NCBI GenBank assembly: GCA_963578475.1
Contig: CAUZCL010000003.1
Location: 1-64,000, forward strand
Source of the DNA: SMYC01 sp963578475
Lineage (GTDB): Bacteria; Acidobacteriota; Vicinamibacteria; Marinacidobacterales; SMYC01
DNA length: 64,000 nt
Direction: 5' to 3'
A program made the position numbers and the translations under genes. Shown here one piece after another: positions 8,836 to 17,752 of the stretch (within the stretch, counting starts at the first letter, position 1; the number at the start of each line of letters is the position of its first letter). A model generated the notes under the pieces. It searched no databases. It saw only the letters and a list, made by a program, of their open reading frames with translations, and was not told the DNA's origin.

Positions 8836-10032
8836 ATGACGCTCACGCGCCGTGCGTTTTTTCGCACAGTAGGACCAGGGGCCAGCGCCCCGTCCCCTAC
8901 GATGATCACTGCTCGCGGTCGGGAAGCTCTGGAGGGCGAATTCGGTTCTGTCGAGGCGGGCATCATTCCACCAGCCGACGTGGATGAAGTTCGCATCAGC
9001 AGCAACGAGAATCCGCTCGGACCCGGACCATCCGCGATTCAGGCGATTCGCGACAATATGGACCAGTCCAACCTTTATCCGATGAACAGCCGGATCACGG
9101 ATCGCGCCGTGCGGGCGCGCCTCGCCGAGCAAATCGACGGTGCGAGCGCCGAGAACATCGTGATCGCTCCCGGCTCGGGCGAGATTCTTCGCAACTGCGT
9201 GCGCGCTTTCACGAGCCCGAGCCGTCCTCTCGTGACCGCCGAGTGCTCCTACGAAAGCCCCACGAGAACAGCAGCCTATTTCGATGTGCCTGTCAAGTCG
9301 GTCCCGAACGCGGCTGACCTCGGGCTCGACCTCGACAAGATGGCCGGTGCGGCTATTGGCGCCGGCCTCGTGTTCTTGTGCAACCCGAACAACCCGACGG
9401 GCACGGCACATAGCCGCAGCGACATCAACGACTTCGTGCGTTACGTCACCAAGGCGTCCCCGTTCACCTATATCCTCGTCGACGAGGCCTATCACGAATA
9501 TGTGACGAAGCCGTCTTATTCCACCGCGGCGGAGCTCGCGTTGACGCATCGAAACGTTGTCGTTGCACGCACCTTCTCGAAAGCTTACGGGATGGCTGGG
9601 CTCCGTCAAGGCTGGACGATCGCGACGAAAGAGACCGCTGCCAAGGTTCGCGCTTACAAGCTCACCTTAGGGACCAACATCCTCGGGCTCGCCGCCATCA
9701 TGGGGGCCCTCGACGACCCTGAGCATTTGAAGCAAGAAGTCGAGCGCAACACCGAAGTTCGCAAGTACACGATGGACTTCTTCCGCAGCCATGGCTATTG
9801 GGTCTCCGACAGCCAGACCAACTTCATGTTTACCAAGACGAACATGCCGGCGAAAGACTTCCGCGAAGCTTGTGCGAAGCACAAGGTTTCCGTGGGCCGC
9901 GACTTCCCGCCTTTCGAGAAGACGCATGCACGCATCTCGATCGGCACCATGGAGGAGATGAAGCGCGCCACGGAAGTTTTCACCGAATCGCTTGGTATTT
10001 CAGCTACCGACGCTGGTGCCGGCAGCAACTAA
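8836..10032 (+). CDS. Exported HisC-like aminotransferase, first of tandem pair
   Basis: 398 residues, fold type I PLP aminotransferase of the histidinol-phosphate aminotransferase group. Landmarks: SSNENPLGPGPSA (substrate loop), IAPGSGEILRNCV, the FLCNPNNPTGTAHS Asn motif, LVDEAYHEY (Asp that binds the pyridine N) and ARTFSKAYGMAGLRQGW, whose Lys forms the Schiff base. The first ~20 residues (TRRAFFRTVG) look like a twin-arginine signal, but the hydrophobic core is weak. A strong AAGGAGG precedes ATG. A paralogue follows 56 bases later. No his genes are near, so a role in histidine synthesis is unlikely; the substrate is unknown. Confidence 0.85.
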   Translation: MTLTRRAFFRTVGPGASAPSPTMITARGREALEGEFGSVEAGIIPPADVDEVRISSNENPLGPGPSAIQAIRDNMDQSNLYPMNSRITDRAVRARLAEQIDGASAENIVIAPGSGEILRNCVRAFTSPSRPLVTAECSYESPTRTAAYFDVPVKSVPNAADLGLDLDKMAGAAIGAGLVFLCNPNNPTGTAHSRSDINDFVRYVTKASPFTYILVDEAYHEYVTKPSYSTAAELALTHRNVVVARTFSKAYGMAGLRQGWTIATKETAAKVRAYKLTLGTNILGLAAIMGALDDPEHLKQEVERNTEVRKYTMDFFRSHGYWVSDSQTNFMFTKTNMPAKDFREACAKHKVSVGRDFPPFEKTHARISIGTMEEMKRATEVFTESLGISATDAGAGSN

Positions 10033-10088
10033 TCGACGCCCACATGAGCGAAATATCTAACGAGTTTAGAGAAACTGAGGAGGTTGCT

Positions 10089-11267
10089 ATGTCGCAATCG
10101 CGACGTGATTTCATGAAGAACTTGGGCGTCGGTGCTGCGGGAGCCTACACGGCTACGCTCATCAGCACGCGCAAACAGGAGTCCATCGCCTTCGCCGCCG
10201 AAGTCGGGCTCCCCGTGGACGAGGTCATAAACCTCGCCAATAACGAGAACCCAATGGGCCCTGGAAAACCGGTGCTCGACGCTATCGGCCGAGCTCTCGG
10301 CGGGCACGGCGAAAAGCCGGGCCGCTACCCGTTCCCCTATACGACACCGCTCAACGAAGCGCTTGCTGCAAAGTGGAACGTAAAGCCAGAGAACGTGCTC
10401 GTAGGCGCGGGCTCGACGCAGATCCTCGTCAACGCGACCCACACCTACACATCGAACCAGAAAGCTCTCGTGGGCTCGCTCCCAACTTACGAGGAGTGCT
10501 TTGGCTACGCGTCTCTCGTCGGCCACAAAACGAAAGCGGTTCCGCTCACGAGCAACTTCTCGACGGATCTCGACCAGACGTTCTACGCTTGCAAGGGCGC
10601 CGGGATGCTCTTCTATTGCAACCCGAACAACCCAGTAGCCTCGCTCGTTGATCCCGCCGAGAGCAAGGAGTTCATCCCGCGGGTTCTCAAGATGAACAAA
10701 GACCTCCGGATCCTCGTTGACGAGGCTTATATCGACTACGTCACGACGCCGGGCCACGAGACGATGATCCCGCAGGCGATCGAGAACCCGCGTCTCATCG
10801 TCGCGCGCACGTTCTCGAAAGCTCATGGAATGGCTGGGCTTCGTATCGGCTACGCCATCGCGCACGGAGACACGGTCAAAGAGCTCAACAAGTTCCACAT
10901 GGGTAACTCCGTGTCTAGCTTGAGCTATGCCGCCGCCATCGCAGCGCTGGAACGGGACGCGAGCGATCCGAGCTTCATCCCGAGCGAGCAAAAACGGAAC
11001 AACGAGGCGCGGAGCTTCACGCGCAAGTGGTTCCACGATCATGGGTACAAGGACACCGAAGCCCAGACCAACTTCCTGTTCGTCGACGTCCAAATGCCCA
11101 TCGAAGACTTCCAGGGCGCGTGCCGCAAGGAAGGCGTCCGCGTTGGCCGTCCCTTCCCGCCGCTCTGGACGCATTGCCGCATCTCCATCGGCACGATGGA
11201 CGAGATGCAAAAGGCCGTCAAGGTCTTCGACAAGGTTCTGAGCGCGGCCAAAGCAATGGCTGCGTAG
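10089..11267 (+). CDS. Exported HisC-like aminotransferase, second of tandem pair
   Basis: 392 residues, clearly paralogous to the preceding gene: LANNENPMGPGKP, VLVGAGSTQILVN, LFYCNPNNPVASLVD, ILVDEAYIDYVTT and ARTFSKAHGMAGLRIGY with the PLP lysine. The N-terminus has a better twin-arginine signal (QSRRDFMKNLGVGAAGAYTATL), suggesting export as a folded PLP enzyme. ATG at 10089 was chosen because TGAGGAGG lies just upstream and the signal begins there; the frame is open further upstream, but that is the shadow of the first gene. A strong terminator follows, closing a two-gene operon. Confidence 0.85.
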   Translation: MSQSRRDFMKNLGVGAAGAYTATLISTRKQESIAFAAEVGLPVDEVINLANNENPMGPGKPVLDAIGRALGGHGEKPGRYPFPYTTPLNEALAAKWNVKPENVLVGAGSTQILVNATHTYTSNQKALVGSLPTYEECFGYASLVGHKTKAVPLTSNFSTDLDQTFYACKGAGMLFYCNPNNPVASLVDPAESKEFIPRVLKMNKDLRILVDEAYIDYVTTPGHETMIPQAIENPRLIVARTFSKAHGMAGLRIGYAIAHGDTVKELNKFHMGNSVSSLSYAAAIAALERDASDPSFIPSEQKRNNEARSFTRKWFHDHGYKDTEAQTNFLFVDVQMPIEDFQGACRKEGVRVGRPFPPLWTHCRISIGTMDEMQKAVKVFDKVLSAAKAMAA

Positions 11268-11285
11268 CCACCGTCAATGACAAGG

Positions 11286-11320
11286 CTGCCGCTCCCGCAC
11301 GGGGGCGGCAGTTTGTTTTT
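11286..11320 (+). terminator. Rho-independent terminator after the aminotransferase pair
   Basis: CTGCCGCTCCC and GGGGGCGGCAG form an 11-bp stem (one G-T pair) around a short loop, followed by GTTTGTTTTT. It lies 18 bases after the stop of the second aminotransferase and reads in the plus direction. Confidence 0.85.
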
Positions 11321-11454
11321 CGCCGGTATCGGTTTATGCCTCCTGGAACGGGTCTCGTTCATGAGCATGAAGAAGAACAGAATCAAAACGGCCTTTCCCT
11401 GCGACCGGCACTTCGTGCTTGCCGGTTTCGAAAGCTGGCCGTAAGGAGCACATA

Positions 11455-12371
11455 ATGAAGCGGCGCGAGTTTCTAGGAACGCTCCCGGTCGTCGGCGCCG
11501 ACGCGACGGGGACGACCACCATCAAGTTCCGTAGCGCAAGATTCTTCGGCATCCAGCCACCCATGACCGACGTGTCGCTGCGGCTCGAAGCCATGGACCG
11601 CGTCGGGGTCGACGTGCAAGTCCTCTCCGTCTCGTGCCCAATGTCGACTTCGCTCGCGTCGACCAAGAGCCCGAGATCGCGCGCGGCATCAACGACGCCT
11701 ATGCCGAGCTCATAGCCCGCTATCCCCAGCGTTTCAAAGGTTTCGCCTCGGTCCCGGCCAGCTCGAGCGCCATCGATGTGCTGAAACTAAATGGCGTCAT
11801 CATGGTGAGTCACATCCGGAGTAAACCACTCACGGATCCGAGCTTCCGTCCGTTCTTCGAAGAAGCCAACCGCAAGAAGCTCTGCATTCTCATCCACCCC
11901 ATGATGCCCACGGGAATGGCAGAGCAGCTTCGTGAATACGTTCTCGGACCGATCGTCGGTTTTCTCTTCGACAGCACGCTCGCGGTGGCTCGCATGTGCT
12001 ACGACGGCCTGCTCCGCGACTTTCCCGACATCCGTTGGGTCATCCCGCATCTCGGGGGCGCCATCCCCTACCTCATGGCGCGAATCGACCAGGGCCATCA
12101 CGACTTTGTCGCATGCCGCGAAAAGGTCGACGAGCCGCCGAGCACCTATCTCAAGAAGCTCTATTTCGGCACGGTCGCCTCGAGTCCCTACACCGTGAGC
12201 ATGGTCCGAGACATGATCGGAACCGACCACATAGCACTCGGAACCGATTACCCGCACCTTCTCGGTTCGATCGATGGCTCCGTCGAAACGATCGAGGCGA
12301 TGCGCATCCCCGACGCCGAAAAACAGCGCATCTTCAGCGGCACTGCCTTAGAGATACTCAACAACATCTAA
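11455..12371 (+). pseudogene. Amidohydrolase-2 (ACMSD-like), frameshifted and missing metal motif
   Basis: ATG at 11455 follows TAAGGAGC and begins an exported protein (MKRREFLGTLPVVGA, Tat-like). The usual HxH metal motif of the amidohydrolase N-terminus is missing: the sequence passes from the signal to RLEAMDRVGVDVQVLSVS. A shift near 11640 moves to the frame with EPEIARGINDAYAELIARYP and KGFASVPA, where about 15-20 residues are also missing before LKLNGV. The remainder keeps LCILIHPMMPTG, WVIPHLGGAIPY and the metal Asp in IALGTDYPH. The family decarboxylates or hydrolyses aromatic-acid intermediates. With no HxH and a frameshift it is very likely dead. Confidence 0.7.
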
Positions 12372-12408
12372 GACAAATATTAAAAAAGTGCAACGCCGAT
12401 CAAGAAGC

Positions 12409-12786
12409 TCAAGTACCGCTCTTTAGCTCGACAACGATCACTTCCATCGTTCCCGGGCCTTCGTTCAAATCTCCATGCAGCACGCCCGGCGGGTCCTTGT
12501 CGAGCCAATAGGCGTTGCCCGCTTTCCATTCATAAGTGTCGACCTGCTCGTTCTTTTCGTTGATGACTTTGAGGCTGCCGTCGGTCAGCGCGATGAGCGC
12601 GCGGCCGTTCTCGTGCCGGTGTAGCCGGAGCGGCTGGTTCGGAAGGATGATGCTCTTCCAGACTTTGACGTACTTGTTCTCGAATTGCGGCTCGCGACGA
12701 CTGCGCTCCTCCTGAATCGCGAGGGTCACGCCTGATGAGACGATGGCCGTTGCCAGAACGACCAGTAGAAGTTTCTTTTTCGACAT
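12409..12786 (-). CDS. Exported small cupin-like protein
   Basis: 125 residues with an N-terminal signal anchor (KKLLLVVLATAIVSSGVTLAI) and a single cupin-type beta barrel: LRLHRHENGRALIALTDG carries the His pair of cupin motif 1 and GVLHGDLNEGPG that of motif 2. It probably binds a metal and a small ligand in the periplasm; no reaction can be assigned. It is immediately downstream of a broken YtcJ-type amidohydrolase on the same strand. Start chosen at MSKKK because the upstream extension lacks a signal and overlaps that amidohydrolase. Confidence 0.65.
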   Translation of the reverse strand: MSKKKLLLVVLATAIVSSGVTLAIQEERSRREPQFENKYVKVWKSIILPNQPLRLHRHENGRALIALTDGSLKVINEKNEQVDTYEWKAGNAYWLDKDPPGVLHGDLNEGPGTMEVIVVELKSGT

Positions 12787-12790
12787 AGTT

Positions 12791-14497
12791 TCACTCCGCT
12801 TCGTAAAGAACCTTACCGCCGACGATGGTAGCGACGATGCTACCGTCAAAGAGCTTTCCCGGCTCCGTCGCACCCACGACGAGCGGGTCGATATCCATGA
12901 TCGTGATGTCTGCCCATTTGCCCACTTCGAGCGTCCCGGTCTCGTTCTCGAGACCGCCTGCATAGGCGCCCCAGATCGTATAGCCCCGCACCGCTTCCTC
13001 GGGGGTCATTCGCTCCTCCGGAAACCAGCCCTCCGGAGATTTCTGGTCCCTGTCGCGCCGCGTGATCGCGGAGTGAAGGCCGTAGAAGATATCGTGATCA
13101 GAGCCGATGAGGTCCGAGTTAAAAGCGAGGCGAACGCCGGCTTGCCGCAACGTGCGCCACGCATAGGCGCCCCGCGCGCGGTGCAGCCCCAGCCGGTCCT
13201 CGGCCCATGCCTGGTCTTCGGCACAATGCGGCGACTCCATCGACGCGATGATGTCGAGCTCCGAGAAACGCGCAAAGTCGTCCGGATGCACGACCTGGGC
13301 GTGCTCGATTCGGTGGCGAAGCTTTTTCGTCTCTGGGTCGGCTTCGACAACCGAGGCGAAAAAGTCCAGCGTCTCCCGATTACCCGCGTCGCCGATCGCA
13401 TGGATGCCGACTTGAAAGCCCGAGCGCATCATTTCCGCAACGAGCTTCATGTCGAACCCGTACTCGTCGCCCGCAACGCCTTGATGATCGGGACGGTCCG
13501 AGTAATCCTCGAGCAGACGCGCTCCACGTGAACCTAGAGCACCGTCGTAATAGGCCTTTACGGAGCGCGTAATGAGCATGCGGTCATTGTCCTGAATGGG
13601 CCTTCTCTTGAGCCATTTGCGGCAGCGCTCGCCATCACGGGCCGACAACATGGCGTAAACACGAATCGGAAGCCCGTCCCTTTTCTCGAGCGACTCGAGC
13701 ACATCCATGAAACGACTCCCGACGCCGGCCTCGTGGACCTGAACGTAGCCGTCACGCGCCATGCGATCGAGGCCCGCCCTCGAACTGTTCGTGCATGGGC
13801 TCTGGTATCGCGGCGTCAAGAAGCAAGCTGGCGCGATTGAGCACGATGCCGGTTGGGTTGCCGTTCGCATCCCTCAAAATCTCTCCCCCGCTCGGATTGG
13901 GGATGTCGCGAGTGATCGAAACCGCCTCGAAGGCTTTCTCGTTCGCCCAGACGGCAAACCCGTGGAGGCTGTCCATCACGACGGGGTTGTTCGGAAATGT
14001 CTCGTTGAGCAAATCCCAAGTCGGGTAGCGCGACGCCCACGCGCCTTCGTCCCAACCGCGCGCAAGTATCCACTCCCCTTCCGCGAGCTCCCCGGTCGCA
14101 TCCACGATTCGCTGGACGGCCTCTTCCTCCGTCTCGACACCGATGAGATTCACCTGCACCTCGAGCTGGCCGAGACCCACCACATGCGTATGCGAGTCGA
14201 TCAGCCCCGGTAAGACCGTGGCGCCTGCTACGTCCATGACACGCGTCGAGCTACCCTTGTAGCGCTCGACCTCTACATTCGTGCCTACGAAAAGGATATC
14301 GCCATCCTTCACCGCGAGCGCCTCCGCATAGTGAGGCGCGCCGGACGCCGGAGTACCGTCGGGAGCGGGTCAGCCTAACCGAACGTGTAGATCCCACCAT
14401 TTTGAACGATGAGGTCGGCCGGCTCTTCGGGCTCGGGAGTGGCGCATCCAAGAGCAAGCGCAAGGATACAGAGTGAGAGCAAGAATTTCCGATCCAT
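12791..14497 (-). pseudogene. YtcJ-type lipoprotein amidohydrolase, at least two frameshifts
   Basis: The gene starts with ATG at 14497 after GGAGGG and encodes a lipoprotein signal (LLSLCILALALGCATPEP). It reads ADLIVQNGGIYTFG and meets a stop; homology resumes in another frame as GTPASGAPHYAEALAVKDG. This continues through LPGLIDSHTHVVGLG (metal HxH) to residue ~180, then shifts again near 13790 to the frame carrying GYVQVHEAG, VGIHAIGDAGN, RIEHAQ and LAFNSDL. An intact paralogue stands at 37.7 kb. The family hydrolyses exocyclic amides and related compounds. Two separate shifts make function unlikely. Confidence 0.75.
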
Positions 14498-14621
14498 CCA
14501 TCCCTCCAATTCGCGCGGGATTATAAACCTCTCGGCCCAGAGCGCCATTCCGTCACCATTGTCGACTAGAGACGCGCAATCGCCAAGCTACGATTAACCG
14601 TTCTTCATCCCCACATCCCCG

Positions 14622-15923
14622 TTACGCGCGACGAACGAGATCGTCGGCCCCGTAAATCACCAAACCGAGCATCAGCGTCGCCAGGCCCGCGAGCGATTCT
14701 TCCGGCCGCGTAACGAGCATGAAGCTCAAGCTCCACGCACTGAGCACGAGGAAGATGATCGGCGGCCACGGATAGCCCCAAGTACGATAGGGTCGCTCGA
14801 GCTCCGGCTCCCGGTGCCTCGAGACGAAGATACCCGCTACGGTCAGCGCCGTGATCAAGTTGAGCGTGAAGCCCGCATAGAGAAGCACCTGCTGGAACGT
14901 CGCCGTGTAGATGAAGCCGAGCGTGAGGGCGCACTGCACCAGCATCGCGTAGGTCGGGATGCCGCCCGCGCTCTTGAATGAAAGCGAGCGCAAAAGAGGT
15001 ACGTCCTCCCCCATGACCTGCACGACCCGCGGCCCGAGATAGATCATCACGCTGACGGTCGACGTAAGAATGAGCGCAATCGTCACCGCCATGAGATTCG
15101 CGCCCGCTTCCCCGAAGATCTTCGACGCCGACAAATAGCCGACCTCGATCTGACCAGCGAGCTCAGGAAAAGGCACCGTGTACATGAACGCGTAGTTCAC
15201 AAGGGTGTAGAGAACGAACACGACAGCGGTGCCCAGAACAAGAGCTCGAGTCAGGTCCCGCCGTGGCGACGCTATCTCACCAACGATGTAGATAGCCGCA
15301 TTCCACCCGGTGTAAGCGAAGGAGACGTAGACGAGCGAGACCGCGAAAGCCGGTGTAATGATGAGACCCCAATCGCCCGGAACCGGAAACGGGGTCACGT
15401 CTTGAGGAACGCGCACATAATAGGCGGAACCAATCAAGACGAGCAGGAGCAACACTTTGAGGATCGTCAAAACGTTGGTCAAGCGAGTCCCCCACCACAC
15501 GCTGCAGCCGTGCAGAACTGTGAAGAACAAGACGAGAGCCGCCGCTGTGTGCACGACGGGAACCGCGGGTAAGGCGGTCGCGAGGTAAGTGGCGAAGGCG
15601 ATCGCCGCTAGCGCGGTAGGCGCGGCAAAGCCCACGGTTGCGGAGACCCAACCCGAGAGAAAGCCGATCACAGGGTGCATGATCCGTGACAGCAAATGAT
15701 ACTCGCCGCCCGAGCGCGGAAGTGCCGTGCCGAGCTCTCCATAGGTAAGCGCTCCGCAAAGAGCCGCCACACCGCCGAGCACCCACAACATCAGAACCGG
15801 AAATCCCGAAGGGATATCGACGACTTGAAACCCGAGACTTGTAAAGATTCCCGTCCCGACCATGTTGGCGATCACCATGAAGGTCGCGGTCCAGAAACCG
15901 ACCTTGACCGTCTCGCTCTTCAT
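14622..15923 (-). CDS. APC-family amino acid permease
   Basis: 433 residues with about 12 hydrophobic segments. The first helix carries the family motif NMVGTGIFTSLGF, and helix 6 has VSFAYTGWNAAIYIVGE, the substrate/Na-site region of LeuT-fold carriers of the LAT/APC group. The C-terminus shows LERPYRTWGYPWPP, also typical. It imports or exchanges amino acids or similar compounds; the substrate is not readable. It starts 9 bases after the deacetylase-PhyH fusion gene and precedes the broken amidohydrolase, so these may once have formed one catabolic operon. No lesions. Confidence 0.85.
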   Translation of the reverse strand: MKSETVKVGFWTATFMVIANMVGTGIFTSLGFQVVDIPSGFPVLMLWVLGGVAALCGALTYGELGTALPRSGGEYHLLSRIMHPVIGFLSGWVSATVGFAAPTALAAIAFATYLATALPAVPVVHTAAALVLFFTVLHGCSVWWGTRLTNVLTILKVLLLLVLIGSAYYVRVPQDVTPFPVPGDWGLIITPAFAVSLVYVSFAYTGWNAAIYIVGEIASPRRDLTRALVLGTAVVFVLYTLVNYAFMYTVPFPELAGQIEVGYLSASKIFGEAGANLMAVTIALILTSTVSVMIYLGPRVVQVMGEDVPLLRSLSFKSAGGIPTYAMLVQCALTLGFIYTATFQQVLLYAGFTLNLITALTVAGIFVSRHREPELERPYRTWGYPWPPIIFLVLSAWSLSFMLVTRPEESLAGLATLMLGLVIYGADDLVRRA

Positions 15924-15932
15924 AGAGACGCG

Positions 15933-16904
15933 CTAGCTTCTCGAGACCACCATCGGAAATAGCTCGTGCTCCATGGGGTCGCCGGGCTCGAGGTCGAGCC
16001 CTGGAAAAGGCCGCGAGGTCGTGACCGGCCACTCCGCGAAAACGGCGTCATCTCCTAGCCAGCGGGTCGCGATGGCTAGGCGTCGCGTCGCGTGCGTCGC
16101 TGTTCCTGGCGCGCCATGCACCGTCTTCATATGAAAGGCGATCGCGTCTCCGGGCTCGAGCGTCCAGGAGACTATCTCGTAGTCCCCTCTCTTGGCCTCG
16201 ATATCCGGAAGGTCTTCGAATCGCTCGAACGCACAGTCATAAGGGCGATGGTCGACGAACTTCAGCGGTGTGAACATCCGGTTCCAAAGATGGGAGCCAG
16301 CGACGAACTCCGGACACACTAGAGACAAAGGCGCCAAGGGATGGTCCGTCGAGAACCGTGAGGCCATCCTGTCCTGGCACTCACGTCGCCGCCCATTCAA
16401 CTCGTCGAACGCAAGAGACTTCCAAGCATCCACCGTCTCTTCCCCTTCGGCCAGCGCAACGGCGTCGTGCCAGAAAAAAGTCTGTGCGCGTACGGCCTCG
16501 GTCGAAACGAAAACGACCGCCGGAATATCGAACGACTCCAAGATAGGCTTGCCGAGCGTGGAAACACTGCGGTAGCCGTCGTCGAAAGTTACGAGGACCG
16601 CTCGGTCTGGAAAGCGCGACCTCCCCTCGAGAGCATCGAGCCAAACGTCGAGTCCGATCGGGTGAGCGTATTTGGTGAGCACGGCACAGTGCTCACCAAG
16701 CTCGTCTTCGCTGACATGCAGTGGCCCGAATGGAACATCCGAGGCCGAGGTGGTCCGAGCCCGCACGCCGTGATAGCAAAGCACGGCTACGCCTGGAAAT
16801 CGGTCCGAAGATAGATGTCGCCCGTAGTGAGCGGAACGCACCATCGCGCGCTTGGCCAAAGCCGCAAGCCAAAGGGATCGCCTTCGCAAAATATGTTTTT
16901 CCAA
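15933..16904 (-). CDS. Fusion of truncated polysaccharide deacetylase and phytanoyl-CoA dioxygenase
   Basis: One open frame of 323 residues made of two unrelated halves. Residues 1-~190 match NodB-type polysaccharide deacetylase: GVAVLCYHGVRAR and LVTFDDGYRSVS, whose Asp pair is the catalytic base and metal ligand. The domain is cut before its later His motifs. From ~195, LVCPEFVAGSHLWN, VSWTLEPGDAIAFH and HGAPGT (second iron His region), then RWLGDDAVFAEWP, are the C-terminal half of a phytanoyl-CoA dioxygenase-type enzyme. Its first half, with the HxD iron ligands, is missing. Neither half can be complete. The junction is near 16328. TTG start. Best explained by a deletion that happened to be in frame. 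Confidence 0.7.
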   Translation of the reverse strand: MEKHILRRRSLWLAALAKRAMVRSAHYGRHLSSDRFPGVAVLCYHGVRARTTSASDVPFGPLHVSEDELGEHCAVLTKYAHPIGLDVWLDALEGRSRFPDRAVLVTFDDGYRSVSTLGKPILESFDIPAVVFVSTEAVRAQTFFWHDAVALAEGEETVDAWKSLAFDELNGRRRECQDRMASRFSTDHPLAPLSLVCPEFVAGSHLWNRMFTPLKFVDHRPYDCAFERFEDLPDIEAKRGDYEIVSWTLEPGDAIAFHMKTVHGAPGTATHATRRLAIATRWLGDDAVFAEWPVTTSRPFPGLDLEPGDPMEHELFPMVVSRS

Positions 16905-16998
16905 GCGACGCCTTTGGGGCGGCGCAATCGTAGCGGACGTGAGTTAATGGACCGCTCAATGATACCAGCTCCCTTCCAAGATGCGAGACTCTAGGGCT

Positions 16999-17751
16999 CT
17001 AGGGCATGAACCGTCCGCCATTTACATGCACGGTCTGGCCGGTGACATAGACGTCCCGCGGATCGCTGAACGCAAGCACGACGCGCGCGACATCCTCGCT
17101 CGTACCTACAGGGCGACCGCTTTTGGCCTCTCCGAGATGTGGGTTCGATTGGCCGGGCCGCCGCTCGGTATCGATCAGCCCCGGCACGACGGCATTCACC
17201 CGGATGCGGCCGAGCCCCTCCTCCGCAAGCGCTCGGGTGAGACCTATCAACCCGCTCTTGGCTGCAATCACATGTGCCCGGTCCGTCTTGGGACGATGGG
17301 CACTCAGACCGCCAAGATTGATGATGGCGCCCTGTCGCGACGCGGGAAGCCTCCGGAAGAGCTCCCGCGACATAAGAAAAGCGCCCGTAAGTACCGTGTC
17401 GATCACTGCCTTCCAAGACGCGAGGCTGAGCTCAGTGAAGGACTCATGGGGCCTCGTCGCCGCACCGTTCACGAGTACCGACGGCGGCCCGAAACGATCC
17501 GCCATACGCTCGTACAGGTCGACCACCGCGCCCTCGTCGGCCACGTCGAGCAACGCGCTCATCGCGTCGACACCGCTTGGGTCCAGAGTTTCGAGCGCCG
17601 CTTCGAGCTGCTCCGAATCGGCGCGCGCGACGATGCAAACGCGCGCGCCGGCGCGTCGAAACGCTTCCGCGATCGCGAGCCCGATATTGCGGCTGCCCCC
17701 GGTGACGAGCGCCACCTGACCACTGAGGTCGCCGTCGATATCGAAGCCCAC
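16999..17751 (-). CDS. SDR-family oxidoreductase with atypical active site
   Basis: 250 residues, Rossmann short-chain dehydrogenase/reductase. The cofactor motif is VTGGSRNIGLAIA, the structural VNGAAT replaces NNAG, and RIRVNAVVPGLIDT and the ending VTGQTVHVNGG are typical. The usual catalytic Ser and YxxxK are not there: the strand reads IINLGGLSAH and the helix AHVIAAKSGLIGL, keeping only the Lys. It belongs to a divergent SDR subgroup; the reaction is unknown. The GTG start lies one base after the PrpD-like gene stop, so the two are translationally linked in the tct operon. Confidence 0.8.
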   Translation of the reverse strand: MGFDIDGDLSGQVALVTGGSRNIGLAIAEAFRRAGARVCIVARADSEQLEAALETLDPSGVDAMSALLDVADEGAVVDLYERMADRFGPPSVLVNGAATRPHESFTELSLASWKAVIDTVLTGAFLMSRELFRRLPASRQGAIINLGGLSAHRPKTDRAHVIAAKSGLIGLTRALAEEGLGRIRVNAVVPGLIDTERRPGQSNPHLGEAKSGRPVGTSEDVARVVLAFSDPRDVYVTGQTVHVNGGRFMP

Positions 17752-17752
17752 T

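Noticed and set aside
10029..11210. 393-codon minus-strand ORF opposite the second aminotransferase
   Set aside because: Composition (Arg/Val/His-rich, no motif) and full overlap with a clearly real PLP enzyme mark it as an antisense shadow.
11787..12257. Long ORF antisense to the amidohydrolase
   Set aside because: GC-rich codon bias opens antisense frames throughout the window. The plus frame has family motifs and this one has none.
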